From an uncultured Pelagibacteraceae bacterium (GTDB lineage: Bacteria > Pseudomonadota > Alphaproteobacteria > Pelagibacterales > Pelagibacteraceae), in NCBI GenBank assembly GCA_902541515.1, contig CACBRD010000005.1, forward strand, positions 1-48,322: 48,322 nt of DNA, given 5' to 3'. Each line of letters begins with the position of its first letter. Within the stretch, counting starts at the first letter, position 1. The notes under the pieces were generated by a model. That model searched no databases. It was not told where the DNA came from and saw only the letters and a list, made by a program, of their open reading frames with translations. The position numbers and the translations under genes are program-made. Below, in pieces: positions 1 through 12,235 of the stretch.

Positions 1-1
1 G

Positions 2-2865
2 GCAATTTCAAACGCTGAAGACAGAAAAAAGTTTAGAAAAAATATGATAGAAATTGGTTTAGATTTACCTAAATCTGAAATCGTAAACAACAATAACCAG
101 GCTACAAAGGTTCTAAAAAAAATTGGTTTGCCCGCAATCATAAGACCTGCTTTCACACTTGGCGGGCTTGGCGGAGGAATAGCAAAAACAAAGAAGGAAT
201 ATTTAAAAATTGTAAAAAACGGACTACATGAGTCACCTGTTAGCCAAGTTTTGGTTGAAGAATGCTTGGAAGGTTGGAAAGAATTTGAGATGGAAGTCGT
301 TAGAGATAAGAAAGATAATTGTATTATTATTTGTTCCATTGAGAATATTGATCCGATGGGCATACATACAGGTGACTCGGTTACAGTTGCACCAGCACTA
401 ACCCTCACTGATAAAGAATATCAGGTCATGAGAAATGCATCTATCGCATGTTTAAGAAAGATTGGAGTTGAGACAGGTGGATCCAATGTTCAATTCGCAA
501 TTAATCCTAAAAATGGTCGAATGGTTATAATTGAGATGAACCCACGTGTATCAAGATCATCAGCTTTGGCATCTAAAGCAACTGGATTTCCAATTGCAAA
601 AGTAGCAGCAAAATTAGCTGTCGGATATACTTTAGATGAACTCAAAAATGAAATTACTAAAATCACCCCTGCATCTTTTGAACCAAGTATCGATTATGTA
701 GTAACCAAAATACCAAGATTTACTTTTGAAAAATTTTCATCCTCTCCAACCACTCTTGGTACTTCAATGAAATCTGTTGGTGAGGCTATGGCGATAGGTA
801 GAAATTTTAAAGAGTCTCTTCAAAAAGCTTTGATATCATTAGAAACTGGTTTCTCGGGTCTTGATAGAATATTTAATTTATCAAAACGACAAATTGAAAA
901 AAAACTGAAAGAAAATATTCCAAACAAAATTTTACTAGTTGCTGAGGGGATAAGAAAAAAAATTAGTTTAGATAAGATTTTTAAATTATCTAAAATTGAT
1001 CCTTGGTTTCTAGGCCAAATTAAAGAAATTGTTGATTGTGAAATAAATTTAAAAAAAGTAGGATTACCAAAAAATTTTACAGAATTTAATAGGATTAAAT
1101 CTATAGGTTTCTCAGACAAAAAATTATCAGAATTAACAAATCTTTCTGAGGATGTTGTTAGAAAAAAAAGGATAGCACTAAAAATATTACCTGTTTATAA
1201 AAAAGTTGATACTTGTGCTGCAGAATTTAAATCTTTCACTCCATACATGTACTCAACTTATCAAAGAAACTTTTCAATAGTTTCAGAATGTGAGGCAGAG
1301 CCGACTGGTAAAAAAAAGATTATTATTCTGGGGGGTGGACCGAATAGAATTGGTCAAGGAATAGAATTTGATTATTGTTGTTGTCAAGCAAGCTTTTCTT
1401 TAAAAGACGCTGGTTTCGAAACAATCATGGTAAATTGTAATCCTGAGACTGTCTCTACCGATTACGATACTAGTGATCGACTTTATTTTGAACCCTTAAA
1501 AGAAGAATTCGTTTTTAATATCATCAAAAAAGAACAAATGAATGGAAACTTAATTGGTATAATTGCCCAGTTTGGAGGACAAACTCCAATTAAACTTGCT
1601 AAATTTTTACATCAAAACAAATTACCTATTTTAGGAACTCAATACAGCTCTATAGATTTAGCAGAGGATAGAGATAGATTTAGAAATTTATTAAATAAAT
1701 TAAAATTAAAACAAGCAGAAAGTGGAATTGCCAAAACTTATAAAGAAGCAATCAAGATTGCTGATAAAATTGGATTACCTTTAATGGTAAGACCATCATA
1801 TGTTTTAGGTGGAAGAGCAATGGAAATAGTTTATGAAAAAGGTCAATTAAGAAATTTTATTGAAGAAGCATTTAAAGCTGCAGAGAAAAATCCAATTTTA
1901 ATCGACAAATTTATTGATCATGCAATGGAAGTTGATGTTGATGCAATATCTGATAGTAAAGAGGTATATGTAGCTGGTATTATGCAGCATATTGAAGAAG
2001 CTGGTATTCATTCTGGGGACTCTGCTTGTAGTTTGCCTCCAATATCAATCAAACCATTTTTAGTTAAGGAGATTGAAAATCAAACTAAAAAACTAGCGTT
2101 AGCTTTAAAAGTCAAAGGTTTCATGAATGTTCAATTTGCAATAAAAAAGATGAAATTTATGTGATTGAGGTAAATCCTCGAGCTAGTAGAACTGTCCCCT
2201 TTGTGTCTAAAGCAAAAGGTTTGCCATTAGCAAAGATTGCATCAAGAGTAATGGCTGGAGAGAAATTATTGAAATTTAATTTAAAAGAAAAATCAAAAGG
2301 AATGTATGCAGTTAAAGAAGCAGTATTTCCTTTTAACAAATTTCCAAATAGCGATTTACTTCTTGGTCCAGAAATGAAATCAACAGGTGAAGTAATGGGG
2401 TTTGATAAAAATTTTGGCATGGCATTTGCAAAAAGTCAAATTGCTGCTGCGAATTCACTTCCAAAAAACGGTCTTGCATTTATATCTTTGAAAAACTCTC
2501 ATAAGGATGAGGGGATAGATCTAGCTAAAGATTTAATTAAATTAAATTTTAAGTTAAGTGCAACAAAAGGTACTGCAGAGTATATTCGAAAACATGGAAT
2601 GAAATGTAAAATTATAAATAAAGTCAGCAGTGGAACACCTCACATAGTAGATATTTTAAACTCAAAAAGAATAGCACTTGTAATCAATACTGGTGGAGGA
2701 AATAGTGAGCATCGAATAAACGATGCCATTGCACTCAGAAGAGCAACTTTAAAAAACAAAGTTCCATATTGTACAAATATGTCAACTGCTCAAGCATGTT
2801 TAGAGGCAATAAAATCTCTTAAAACAAAAAAACTTGATATCATTGCACTGCAAGAACTAAAATAA
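2..2865 (+). CDS. carB: Carbamoyl-phosphate synthase large subunit, 5'-truncated, apparent -1 frameshift
   Basis: Makes carbamoyl phosphate from bicarbonate, ammonia (passed on by CarA) and two ATP for pyrimidine and arginine synthesis in the cytoplasm. The frame is open from base 2, before the ORF-track start at 44, so the gene runs in from the left; compared with the roughly 1070-aa family, about the first 110-120 residues are missing. Seen in order: the first ATP-grasp domain ([28 protein letters not shown]), the oligomerisation region, the second ATP-grasp domain ([47 protein letters not shown]) and the C-terminal MGS-like regulatory domain ([19 protein letters not shown]). The frame ends at a TGA (2162-2164) after a six-A run at 2143-2148, and the rest continues in the -1 frame with [20 protein letters not shown]. 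Shifting -1 restores the family sequence exactly. Sequencing indel, real mutation or recoding cannot be told apart here. Identity is certain; integrity is not. Confidence 0.95.
2143..2149 (+). other. A_AAA_AAG slippery heptamer at the carB frame change
   Basis: In the upstream frame the codons read ATA AAA AAG, so the bases form A AAA AAG in phase, the same heptamer used for -1 frameshifting in E. coli dnaX. The shift needed to rejoin carB is -1. A small hairpin (TTGAGG, loop TAAAT, CCTCGA with one G-T pair; 2165-2181) lies 15 bases downstream, farther than in typical stimulators. No Shine-Dalgarno-like stimulator is seen about 10 bases upstream. A one-base deletion in a poly-A run is the simpler explanation. 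Confidence 0.5.
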
Positions 2866-2868
2866 TAT

Positions 2869-2896
2869 TACAATTGAAAGTTGTAAAATTTTTTTT
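2869..2896 (+). terminator. Candidate intrinsic terminator after carB
   Basis: Four bases after the carB stop, TACAATT and AGTTGTA form a 7-bp stem (one G-T pair) around a GAA loop. It is followed by AAAA and a run of eight T. The stem is weak because it is AT-rich, but position and U-tract fit a Rho-independent terminator in a low-GC genome. Confidence 0.5.
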
Positions 2897-2932
2897 CTGA
2901 GGAATAATTGCCCAAAATGAATAATCGTTAGG

Positions 2933-2961
2933 TTGTATTCATCAAATTTATTTTTTAAAAT
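2933..2961 (+). promoter_or_regulatory. Candidate sigma70 promoter for the 86-aa ORF
   Basis: TTGTAT (2933-2938), a 17-bp spacer and TAAAAT (2956-2961) resemble a -35/-10 pair. A start site about seven bases downstream would fall at the ATG (2970), giving a leaderless or nearly leaderless mRNA. Pattern reading only. Confidence 0.4.
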
Positions 2962-2969
2962 TTATTCAT

Positions 2970-3230
2970 ATGAGTTCAGAAGTTCGTCAATATATTATCG
3001 AAGACGCATCTAAAAAAAGTGAAATTTTTAGTGCTCAACTATTAAAACTTCCTATCAAAAAAAAAATTTTAAAATCAAAGACCACTAATCTAGATGAATG
3101 TGCCTATTGGAAACTTTATGACAAAACAAATATTCATGAAGATGGTGACCAGTTGAAAGCAGTGACAGGAATTTGTTTAGTATTGGGAGTATTTAGTTTT
3201 ATTGGTTTATATTCGAGTTTATTAAGTTAA
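2970..3230 (+). CDS. Small single-pass membrane protein, unknown function
   Basis: I do not recognise this 86-aa protein. Residues 1-60 are charged and hydrophilic with a KKKILKSK stretch; residues 65-85 (ending GVFSFIGLYSSLLS) form one hydrophobic segment, so it looks like a C-terminally anchored membrane protein with a cytoplasmic N-terminal part. It has its own intergenic space after the carB terminator and a promoter-like sequence just before its ATG, so it is probably monocistronic. It ends directly against the convergent oxygenase gene at 3231. Position and composition match its neighbours, which argues for a real lineage-specific gene rather than a chance ORF. Confidence 0.6.
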   Translation: MSSEVRQYIIEDASKKSEIFSAQLLKLPIKKKILKSKTTNLDECAYWKLYDKTNIHEDGDQLKAVTGICLVLGVFSFIGLYSSLLS

Positions 3231-3893
3231 TTACTCAACTTTCCAATCAGTGGGAAAGGTGACATAATTTACCTGAATACATCTTCTTTCCTTGATAATC
3301 TTCTTTTTTTCCATACCATGCCAAGTATTAGGTCCACTAGTGAATAGATATCCATAATTATGTTTATAAGGAACTGTTTTAACTTTTTCTAATTTTTCAT
3401 TATAAAAATCAGTGCCTAGATCCTCAGACTCTTTTGCATTATTAACAAAAATCAAACCTGACATTAATTTCTCTTTAATATCGCAATGCGGTTTAAGCCA
3501 AAAACCCTCACGATCACATATAATTTCAACTCTAACATATGAATTAGATAAATCTTTATCAATCATTTTTGAAATTGCATTACAGGTAGCCTTTGATTGA
3601 AGCTCAGTAATAAATTTTACCAAATTTGGAAATTGTGAAGCATTTTCTTTTGTGACAAAACATCTAAAATTAATTGCTTTTCCCCCAGATGCTATTCCTT
3701 CTCTAAATTCTGCCGCACCACCATCGATAGCTCTTGTTCCATCATAATTAAGATTATGTTTACTGATGTCGGGGATGTCTGCATTTTCAATTTCTTTAAT
3801 TGCTTCATCGCTTAAGGCATTATTGTATTCCCAATGATTAAAAGGAGATTCATATTTTTTGGAGTTGTTTAAAATGGAATTAAGAAAAGTCAT
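3231..3893 (-). CDS. 2-oxoglutarate/Fe(II) oxygenase-like protein
   Basis: A 220-aa protein with the pattern of a double-stranded beta-helix 2OG-Fe(II) dioxygenase. HCD at residues 136-138 gives the HxD metal pair, H192 in the context TWHGM gives the distal His, and an Arg at 203/204 (KERRCIQVNYV) would hold 2-oxoglutarate. Substrate is unknown; relatives hydroxylate prolines, small molecules or nucleic acids. Its start overlaps the 3' end of the upstream ELM1-like gene by 14 bp on the same strand, so the two are probably co-transcribed and translationally coupled. The neighbour may therefore point to a cell-envelope or glycan role, but that is inference. Length is normal for a stand-alone catalytic domain. 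Confidence 0.75.
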   Translation of the reverse strand: MTFLNSILNNSKKYESPFNHWEYNNALSDEAIKEIENADIPDISKHNLNYDGTRAIDGGAAEFREGIASGGKAINFRCFVTKENASQFPNLVKFITELQSKATCNAISKMIDKDLSNSYVRVEIICDREGFWLKPHCDIKEKLMSGLIFVNNAKESEDLGTDFYNEKLEKVKTVPYKHNYGYLFTSGPNTWHGMEKKKIIKERRCIQVNYVTFPTDWKVE

Positions 3894-4830
3894 AATTTTG
3901 AAATTTTTTTTCTATATAACCTGCTATTCTATCAGTTTCATTAAGTTTTTTATAATCCCAACTTTCAACAGAAGACTCCAGATTTCTTATAATATCTAAA
4001 GATTTGAACAACTCAAAAAATTTTTTGAAGCGATAATTGTTCTTAATAGGTGGCATATCTGCTACATATATAGGTTTACCTGTTATTGCAGCTTCAGATA
4101 TCATGGACGTTGAGTCACAAGTTACCACTATATGGTCTGCTAACTTCAGTGATGATAAATAAGCTTTTTTATCAACATCTGAAATAATGATTTGATCCCC
4201 ATTATAAAAATCTTTAGCTTTATCAATAATTCTTTGAGGGGTTCTCATTGAAGGAATAAAAATTAATTGGTAGCCATTATCAAGAAAATTTTTTTTGATT
4301 TTATAGAAAATTTCTTCAACTAAATTATCCCTAAAATTATAATATTTATTTGGACCACCAACAACAAGTACCACTACTTTTTCTTTTTGAATTTTTGGTT
4401 TTAAATAATTTATATTATCATCTAATTCACTTTCTCGTAGATAGTGGATGGCTCCTTTAGTTGATAATACGTTTTCACCTTTTAGATCATCATGTTCTGG
4501 GGTAATTACAAAATCGAAATTATTTAAAGATACCTTTGGATCTTGGATATGAATATTCATGATTCTATTTCCAAACTTTTTTTTTAAGAAAATTGAAGGA
4601 ATTACACTTTTTCTGCCGCAAGATATCACAACATTAAATTTTTCTAAAATATCATTTTTAAAAACAAACCTTTTAATTGGCGTGATTTTTGGGGGGATCA
4701 TTTTCCAAAAATTATTCAGTTCAATTTTCTCGTGTATAAAATCTAAATCTAAAGCTTTGGCAAGTCCTTCAACTTGGCTAATCATGCCATGCATGCCCTC
4801 GGTCAATAATAAACCTTTTAATTTAGTCAT
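3880..4830 (-). CDS. ELM1/DUF1022-family protein, glycosyltransferase-like
   Basis: A 316-aa member of the family named after plant mitochondrial fission factor ELM1, common in alphaproteobacteria and mitochondria-bearing plants. Recognisable segments are the N-terminal LLLTEGMHGMISQVEGLAKAL, VISCGRKSVIPSIFLKK, HIQDPKVSLNNFDFVITPEHD, VVLVVGGPNKYYNF and VVTCDSTSMISEAAITGKPIYV. The last resembles the nucleotide-sugar binding half of GT-B glycosyltransferases. Bacterial function is unproven. It is the first gene of a minus-strand pair with the 2OG oxygenase and diverges from trxB with only 21 bp between start codons, so promoters for the two directions must overlap or lie inside the genes. Confidence 0.8.
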   Translation of the reverse strand: MTKLKGLLLTEGMHGMISQVEGLAKALDLDFIHEKIELNNFWKMIPPKITPIKRFVFKNDILEKFNVVISCGRKSVIPSIFLKKKFGNRIMNIHIQDPKVSLNNFDFVITPEHDDLKGENVLSTKGAIHYLRESELDDNINYLKPKIQKEKVVVLVVGGPNKYYNFRDNLVEEIFYKIKKNFLDNGYQLIFIPSMRTPQRIIDKAKDFYNGDQIIISDVDKKAYLSSLKLADHIVVTCDSTSMISEAAITGKPIYVADMPPIKNNYRFKKFFELFKSLDIIRNLESSVESWDYKKLNETDRIAGYIEKKFQNYDFS

Positions 4831-4851
4831 TAATCACTATATAGCTTTCAT

Positions 4852-5796
4852 ATGAGTCAAAATCCAACTAAACACACAAAAGTGTTAATAATTGGGTCTG
4901 GTCCAGCTGGATATACAGCAGCTGTTTACGCAGCAAGAGCAATGTTAAATCCAATTTTAGTTTATGGTTCAGAGCCAGGTGGACAATTAACTACAACAAC
5001 AGATGTTGAAAATTTTCCAGGGTTTGCTGATGTTATTCAGGGTCCTTGGCTTATGGATCAAATGAAAGAGCAAGCAAAAGCAGTTGGAACAGAAATGATT
5101 GAAGATCATATAAGTTCTGTCGATTTAAAAAAAACACCTTTTGAAGCTATCGGAGATACTGGTCAAAAATACACTGCTGATAGCATAATAATTTCAACAG
5201 GGGCACAAGCAAGATGGTTAAATTTAAAATCAGAACAAGAGTTCAGAGGTTTTGGAGTATCCGCATGTGCAACATGTGATGGTTTTTTCTTTAAAGACAA
5301 AGAAGTTGCTGTTGTTGGAGGAGGCAACGCAGCTGTTGAAGAAGCGATGTTTCTTACGAAATTTGCATCAAAAGTAAAATTAATTCACAGAAGAGATAAT
5401 TTAAGAGCTGAAAAAATGCTTCAAAAAAAACTTATGGAGAATAAAAAAATTGAAATTATTTGGGATAGTGTTGTTGAAGACGTTATTGGTGATAAAGATC
5501 CAAAAAATGTTAAAGGAATTAAAATTAAGAATGTTAAAACAAATAAAATTGATGAAATTAAACTAGATGGTGTCTTCATCGCAATTGGACATGATCCTGC
5601 TACGCAATTATTTAAAAATCAATTAAGTATGGATAAAGAGGGGTATTTAATAACAAAACCAGATTCAACAGAGACTAATGTACCAGGCGTTTATGCGGCT
5701 GGAGATGTAAAAGATAAAACATTTAGACAAGCAGTGACTGCTGCTGGTATGGGTTGTATGGCAGCACTAGAGGCTGAAAAGTTTTTATCACATTAA
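4852..5796 (+). CDS. trxB: Thioredoxin-disulfide reductase
   Basis: Flavoprotein that uses NADPH to reduce thioredoxin in the cytoplasm. The 314-aa protein has the usual low-molecular-weight length. Seen: an N-terminal FAD site GSGPAGYTA (16-23), the redox-active CATC at 139-142, an NADPH fold GGGNAAVEEA, HRRD, and a C-terminal FAD motif GVYAAGDV. All key residues are present. The ATG at 4852 begins 21 bp from the divergent ELM1-like gene. The next gene begins one base after the trxB stop, so the two form an operon. Confidence 0.97.
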   Translation: MSQNPTKHTKVLIIGSGPAGYTAAVYAARAMLNPILVYGSEPGGQLTTTTDVENFPGFADVIQGPWLMDQMKEQAKAVGTEMIEDHISSVDLKKTPFEAIGDTGQKYTADSIIISTGAQARWLNLKSEQEFRGFGVSACATCDGFFFKDKEVAVVGGGNAAVEEAMFLTKFASKVKLIHRRDNLRAEKMLQKKLMENKKIEIIWDSVVEDVIGDKDPKNVKGIKIKNVKTNKIDEIKLDGVFIAIGHDPATQLFKNQLSMDKEGYLITKPDSTETNVPGVYAAGDVKDKTFRQAVTAAGMGCMAALEAEKFLSH

Positions 5797-5797
5797 A

Positions 5798-6745
5798 GTG
5801 AAAAATAACCTTCATGTATTTTTAGGAGCAACAGTTGCTGATGCAGCTGCAAGACCATTACACTGGGTATACAATCAAAAAAAACTTAATTCCTATATTA
5901 AAGGTAAAAAAGACTTTACTTTTTTAAAAAAAAATAAAAGTCCTTTCTACAATATAAAAACTGGGAAAGTATCAGGTTATAATGAAATTGGACAAGTTAT
6001 GTTTCAAACACTTCTAGAAAATTATGAAGATATAGATAAAGAATTTAAAAAAAATATTCTGAAGAATTTTGGTCCTGGAAGTGGATATTGGAAAAATTTG
6101 AATCTCAGATCAAAATATAAAAAAGTAAAAGATTGGCGTGGTATGGTCAAAGGACCATGGATTCACCAAAATATTATAGAAACTGTAAACAATATTAAAT
6201 CAAATAAGAAGATTTCGGGTGGAGTAAAAGTTAATGAATCTGATGGGTTTTGTGCTGCACTTCCATACTTTCTTTATGGTTATGATTTCAAAAGTCTAGA
6301 AAAAATCATAAGAATTGTGACTGCTTCAAAAATTAGTTTAAAATATGCATTAGCAAAATTTTATATAATTGATTTTGCTCTTAAAGGAGCTAAAGATCCA
6401 GTTCATGAATTTATTAAAAGATTTAAAAAAAGTACATCATTTAAAGTTATTGTTAATGATATTAAAAAAATAAGAAGATTAAATTCAAAATTTCATCCTA
6501 TTACTATTAAAAAGCTTGGCATGGCATGTAGTTATCCAGGAACTTTTAATAGTTCAATATACACAATAATTAATTCAAGAAATTATAAAGAAGCTATATT
6601 AAAAACAATAAAGGCAGGTGGTTGCAATTGCTCTAGAGCGAATTTCACTGGAGCATACTTCGCTGCATTAAAAGGATTTAATTCAATTCCGAATTCTTGG
6701 ATAAAAAAAACGATTCCGGCAAAAAAGATTTTAAGTCAAAAATAA
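5798..6745 (+). CDS. ADP-ribosylglycohydrolase-superfamily protein with altered metal site
   Basis: A 315-aa protein starting at a GTG one base after the trxB stop. The N-terminal GATVADAAARPLHWVYN and the C-terminal GGCNCSRANFTGAYFAALKGF with IPNSW match the layout of ADP-ribosylglycohydrolases (DraG/ARH) and the related J1-crystallin/selenoprotein-J branch. In classic members the C-terminal loop is GGDTDT-like and its Asp residues bind Mg. Here it reads GGCNC (274-278), so these Asp ligands are replaced by Cys/Asn. Activity on ADP-ribose is therefore uncertain. The coupling to trxB may hint at a redox or thiol link, which is speculation. It ends directly against convergent aspC. Confidence 0.75.
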   Translation: MKNNLHVFLGATVADAAARPLHWVYNQKKLNSYIKGKKDFTFLKKNKSPFYNIKTGKVSGYNEIGQVMFQTLLENYEDIDKEFKKNILKNFGPGSGYWKNLNLRSKYKKVKDWRGMVKGPWIHQNIIETVNNIKSNKKISGGVKVNESDGFCAALPYFLYGYDFKSLEKIIRIVTASKISLKYALAKFYIIDFALKGAKDPVHEFIKRFKKSTSFKVIVNDIKKIRRLNSKFHPITIKKLGMACSYPGTFNSSIYTIINSRNYKEAILKTIKAGGCNCSRANFTGAYFAALKGFNSIPNSWIKKTIPAKKILSQK

Positions 6746-10128
<3,383 letters not shown>

Positions 10129-10147
<19 letters not shown>

Positions 10148-10884
10148 TAATTACTGGTGGAGCAACTAGAATAGGTGCTGCAATAGCTGAAAAATTATCA
10201 GGGCCAAACAAACAAATTATAATTCATTATAATAAATCAAAAGCAAAAGCTGAAAATTTAAAAAAGAAACTTCAAAATTATGGGTCTAAAATTTATTTAG
10301 TAAAAGGAAATCTTAGTAAAGAAAAAGATGTCATGAAAATTATGAAGTTTGCTAAATCAAAATTAAAATATTTTGATTGTCTAATTAACAATGCATCTTT
10401 ATTCGAAAATGATAAACTTGAAAACTTTAGTTCTAAAAGTTGGGAAAATCACATTTCAACAAATCTTAAAGCCCCTGCCCTTTTATCGAAAGAATTCTCA
10501 AAAAATATAAGAGGTAAAAATAATAACATAATTAATATAATTGATCAGAGAGTTTTTAAACTAACTCCTTTCTTTTTTTCATACACAATTAGTAAAACTG
10601 GACTTTATACTCTTACAAAAACTAGTGCTATGAGTTTAGCACCTAATATAAGGGTAAACGCTATAGCACCTGGACCAACAATTAAGAATAAAAGACAATC
10701 CGAAAAACACTTTAAGAATCAATATTTAGCAACACCTCTCAAAAAACAAGTTGCTGTAAAAGAGATTTGTGATGCAGTTGACTTTTTTATTAAAAACAGC
10801 TCTATTACTGGTCAAGTTTTAGCTATTGATAGTGGTCAAAGTTTGAATTGGCAGACACCCGATATAATGCGAGGAAAAGAATGA
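10129..10884 (+). CDS. SDR-family reductase, FolM/pteridine reductase-like
   Basis: A 251-aa short-chain dehydrogenase. The N terminus has TGGATRIG (the TGxxxRxG variant typical of pteridine reductases), then NNAS, and the catalytic Tyr-Lys in [15 protein letters not shown] followed by [14 protein letters not shown]. The RxG cofactor motif and the nearby folB two genes downstream suggest a FolM-type dihydromonapterin/dihydrofolate reductase in pterin or folate metabolism. No folA is visible in this window, so the actual substrate is inferred. It overlaps uvrB upstream (19 bp) and the next gene by an ATGA, so all are likely one transcript. Confidence 0.8.
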
Positions 10885-11813
10885 AAAAAATATTTTTAAT
10901 TTCAATTTTTTTACTTGTCTCAAGTAATCTTTTAGCAAATACCTTAGAATATAAAGGTTTAGAAAAATTATCAAAAAATAATACTTTCATGAATAATAAG
11001 GGTGAACCTTATTCAATTGAAGAAATATCTGATAAAAAAAATTCTTTGATAATAATTTATAATCATGGAAGTACTCAAGATCATAAGCAGGATCCATGCA
11101 AATTTAAACCTAAATTTGGATATGTTTGGAATGGTGCAGTAGTACCAGCTATCTTAAAATTACATAATAAAAAAATTAATGGGTTAGAGGTTAAGATTTA
11201 TCGTGTATGCTCAGGAGTAAAAGGTATGTCAGTCAAGAACCAAAAAAAATACAGAAAAGAATTGAAATCAAAAGGAAAAATTAATTTAGTAGATGAGCAT
11301 AAAATTATTAAAAGACCAAAGATAATTTTAAATGAAGTTGAAAATTTGAAGAATCTTGGATTTGATAAAATAATATTATCAGGATATTCGGCTGGTGGAT
11401 GGTCATCTCTAGTTTTACAATCAAAATATCCAGAAAAAATTATAGGAACAATTGCTTTTAACCCTGCATTTGCTGGACCAAAAAAAGAATGGCAAAAAAA
11501 ATATCCTGAATGGGGTGCTTTTAGAGAAGATTCAATAAATAAATTAAAAAAAACAGATACAATAAACGCAATTGTTTTTGCACATAAAGACGACACTTTT
11601 GAAGATCCTAAAACTTTATCATTTTTTGAAAATTTTAAAGATTTAAATCTTATTGATTATAGTGAATTAAAACCAACCACATGCACTTATGCAGATGGAG
11701 ATAAAAAAATGTCTTCAGATAAAGGACATAATATTCCACAATCAAAATGTTTTACAAAATATTTAGATGATAAAAATTATCTGATTTCATTTCTTGAAAA
11801 TATACTTAGATGA
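10881..11813 (+). CDS. Secreted alpha/beta-hydrolase-like protein
   Basis: The track start at 10848 lies inside the SDR gene. The ATG at 10881 overlaps its stop (ATGA) and starts a clear signal peptide ([20 protein letters not shown]), giving 310 aa. The nucleophile elbow GYSAGG (Ser 170) follows a hydrophobic strand. Later FAHKDDTFEDP and DKGHNIPQSKC are reasonable places for the acid and His of a catalytic triad. NHGSTQDHK could be the oxyanion-hole segment. Several Cys residues fit an exported protein. The substrate is unknown. It sits inside an overlapping chain of cytoplasmic folate and repair genes, so its expression is coupled to theirs without an obvious functional link. Confidence 0.7.
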   Translation: MKKIFLISIFLLVSSNLLANTLEYKGLEKLSKNNTFMNNKGEPYSIEEISDKKNSLIIIYNHGSTQDHKQDPCKFKPKFGYVWNGAVVPAILKLHNKKINGLEVKIYRVCSGVKGMSVKNQKKYRKELKSKGKINLVDEHKIIKRPKIILNEVENLKNLGFDKIILSGYSAGGWSSLVLQSKYPEKIIGTIAFNPAFAGPKKEWQKKYPEWGAFREDSINKLKKTDTINAIVFAHKDDTFEDPKTLSFFENFKDLNLIDYSELKPTTCTYADGDKKMSSDKGHNIPQSKCFTKYLDDKNYLISFLENILR

Positions 11814-12235
11814 AAAAAAATAATTTGAAGATTGTTAAAATAGACAAAAATAAAAGCTTATTTAATTATGAGAAGAAAATTCTTATTAATGAATTAATTT
11901 TGAATTTAAAACTTGGGTACTATGATTTTGAAAAAGAAAAACCTCAAAAAGTTAAATTTAGCCTTGAAATTGACTATCAAGACAAAAAGCCTTCAAATGA
12001 CAAGGATATTAAATCTATTGTCAACTACAGCACAATTGTCAAATTAATTACAAAACTAGTAAAAAAGAAACATTATAATTTTTTAGAAACGCTTGCGGAG
12101 TCTGTTTTTGATGAATTGTTTAAGGATAAAAGGATTGCAAAAATAATGCTTAAAATTGAAAAATTAGAAATTTTAAAACAATGCTCATCCGTTGGTATAC
12201 AGATTACCAAAAAAAGAAGTTATGATAAGTTCTGA
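11810..12235 (+). CDS. folB: Dihydroneopterin aldolase-like protein
   Basis: A 141-aa protein with the FolB fold pattern: [20 protein letters not shown] in place of the family GxxxxExxxxQ segment, [20 protein letters not shown], and the C-terminal [19 protein letters not shown]. FolB cleaves 7,8-dihydroneopterin to 6-hydroxymethyl-dihydropterin in folate synthesis. The N-terminal 20 residues are extra and Lys-rich. It overlaps the hydrolase stop by ATGA and its own stop overlaps the uvrC start by 14 bp. The FolM-like SDR two genes upstream supports a pterin role. Confidence 0.85.
   Translation: MKKNNLKIVKIDKNKSLFNYEKKILINELILNLKLGYYDFEKEKPQKVKFSLEIDYQDKKPSNDKDIKSIVNYSTIVKLITKLVKKKHYNFLETLAESVFDELFKDKRIAKIMLKIEKLEILKQCSSVGIQITKKRSYDKF

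Noticed and set aside
820-1119. 99-aa minus-strand ORF inside carB, and similar minus-strand ORFs across the window (2157-2420, 8238-8525, 9064-9363, 11198-11596, 38645-38866, 44023-44265, 47907-48185)
   Set aside because: Each lies fully opposite a gene with strong family motifs, and their translations show no domain pattern; they are shadows.
2866-2969. Possible riboswitch or small RNA in the 104-bp gap after carB
   Set aside because: Only a simple terminator hairpin and a promoter-like pair are seen; no larger conserved fold can be recognised by eye.
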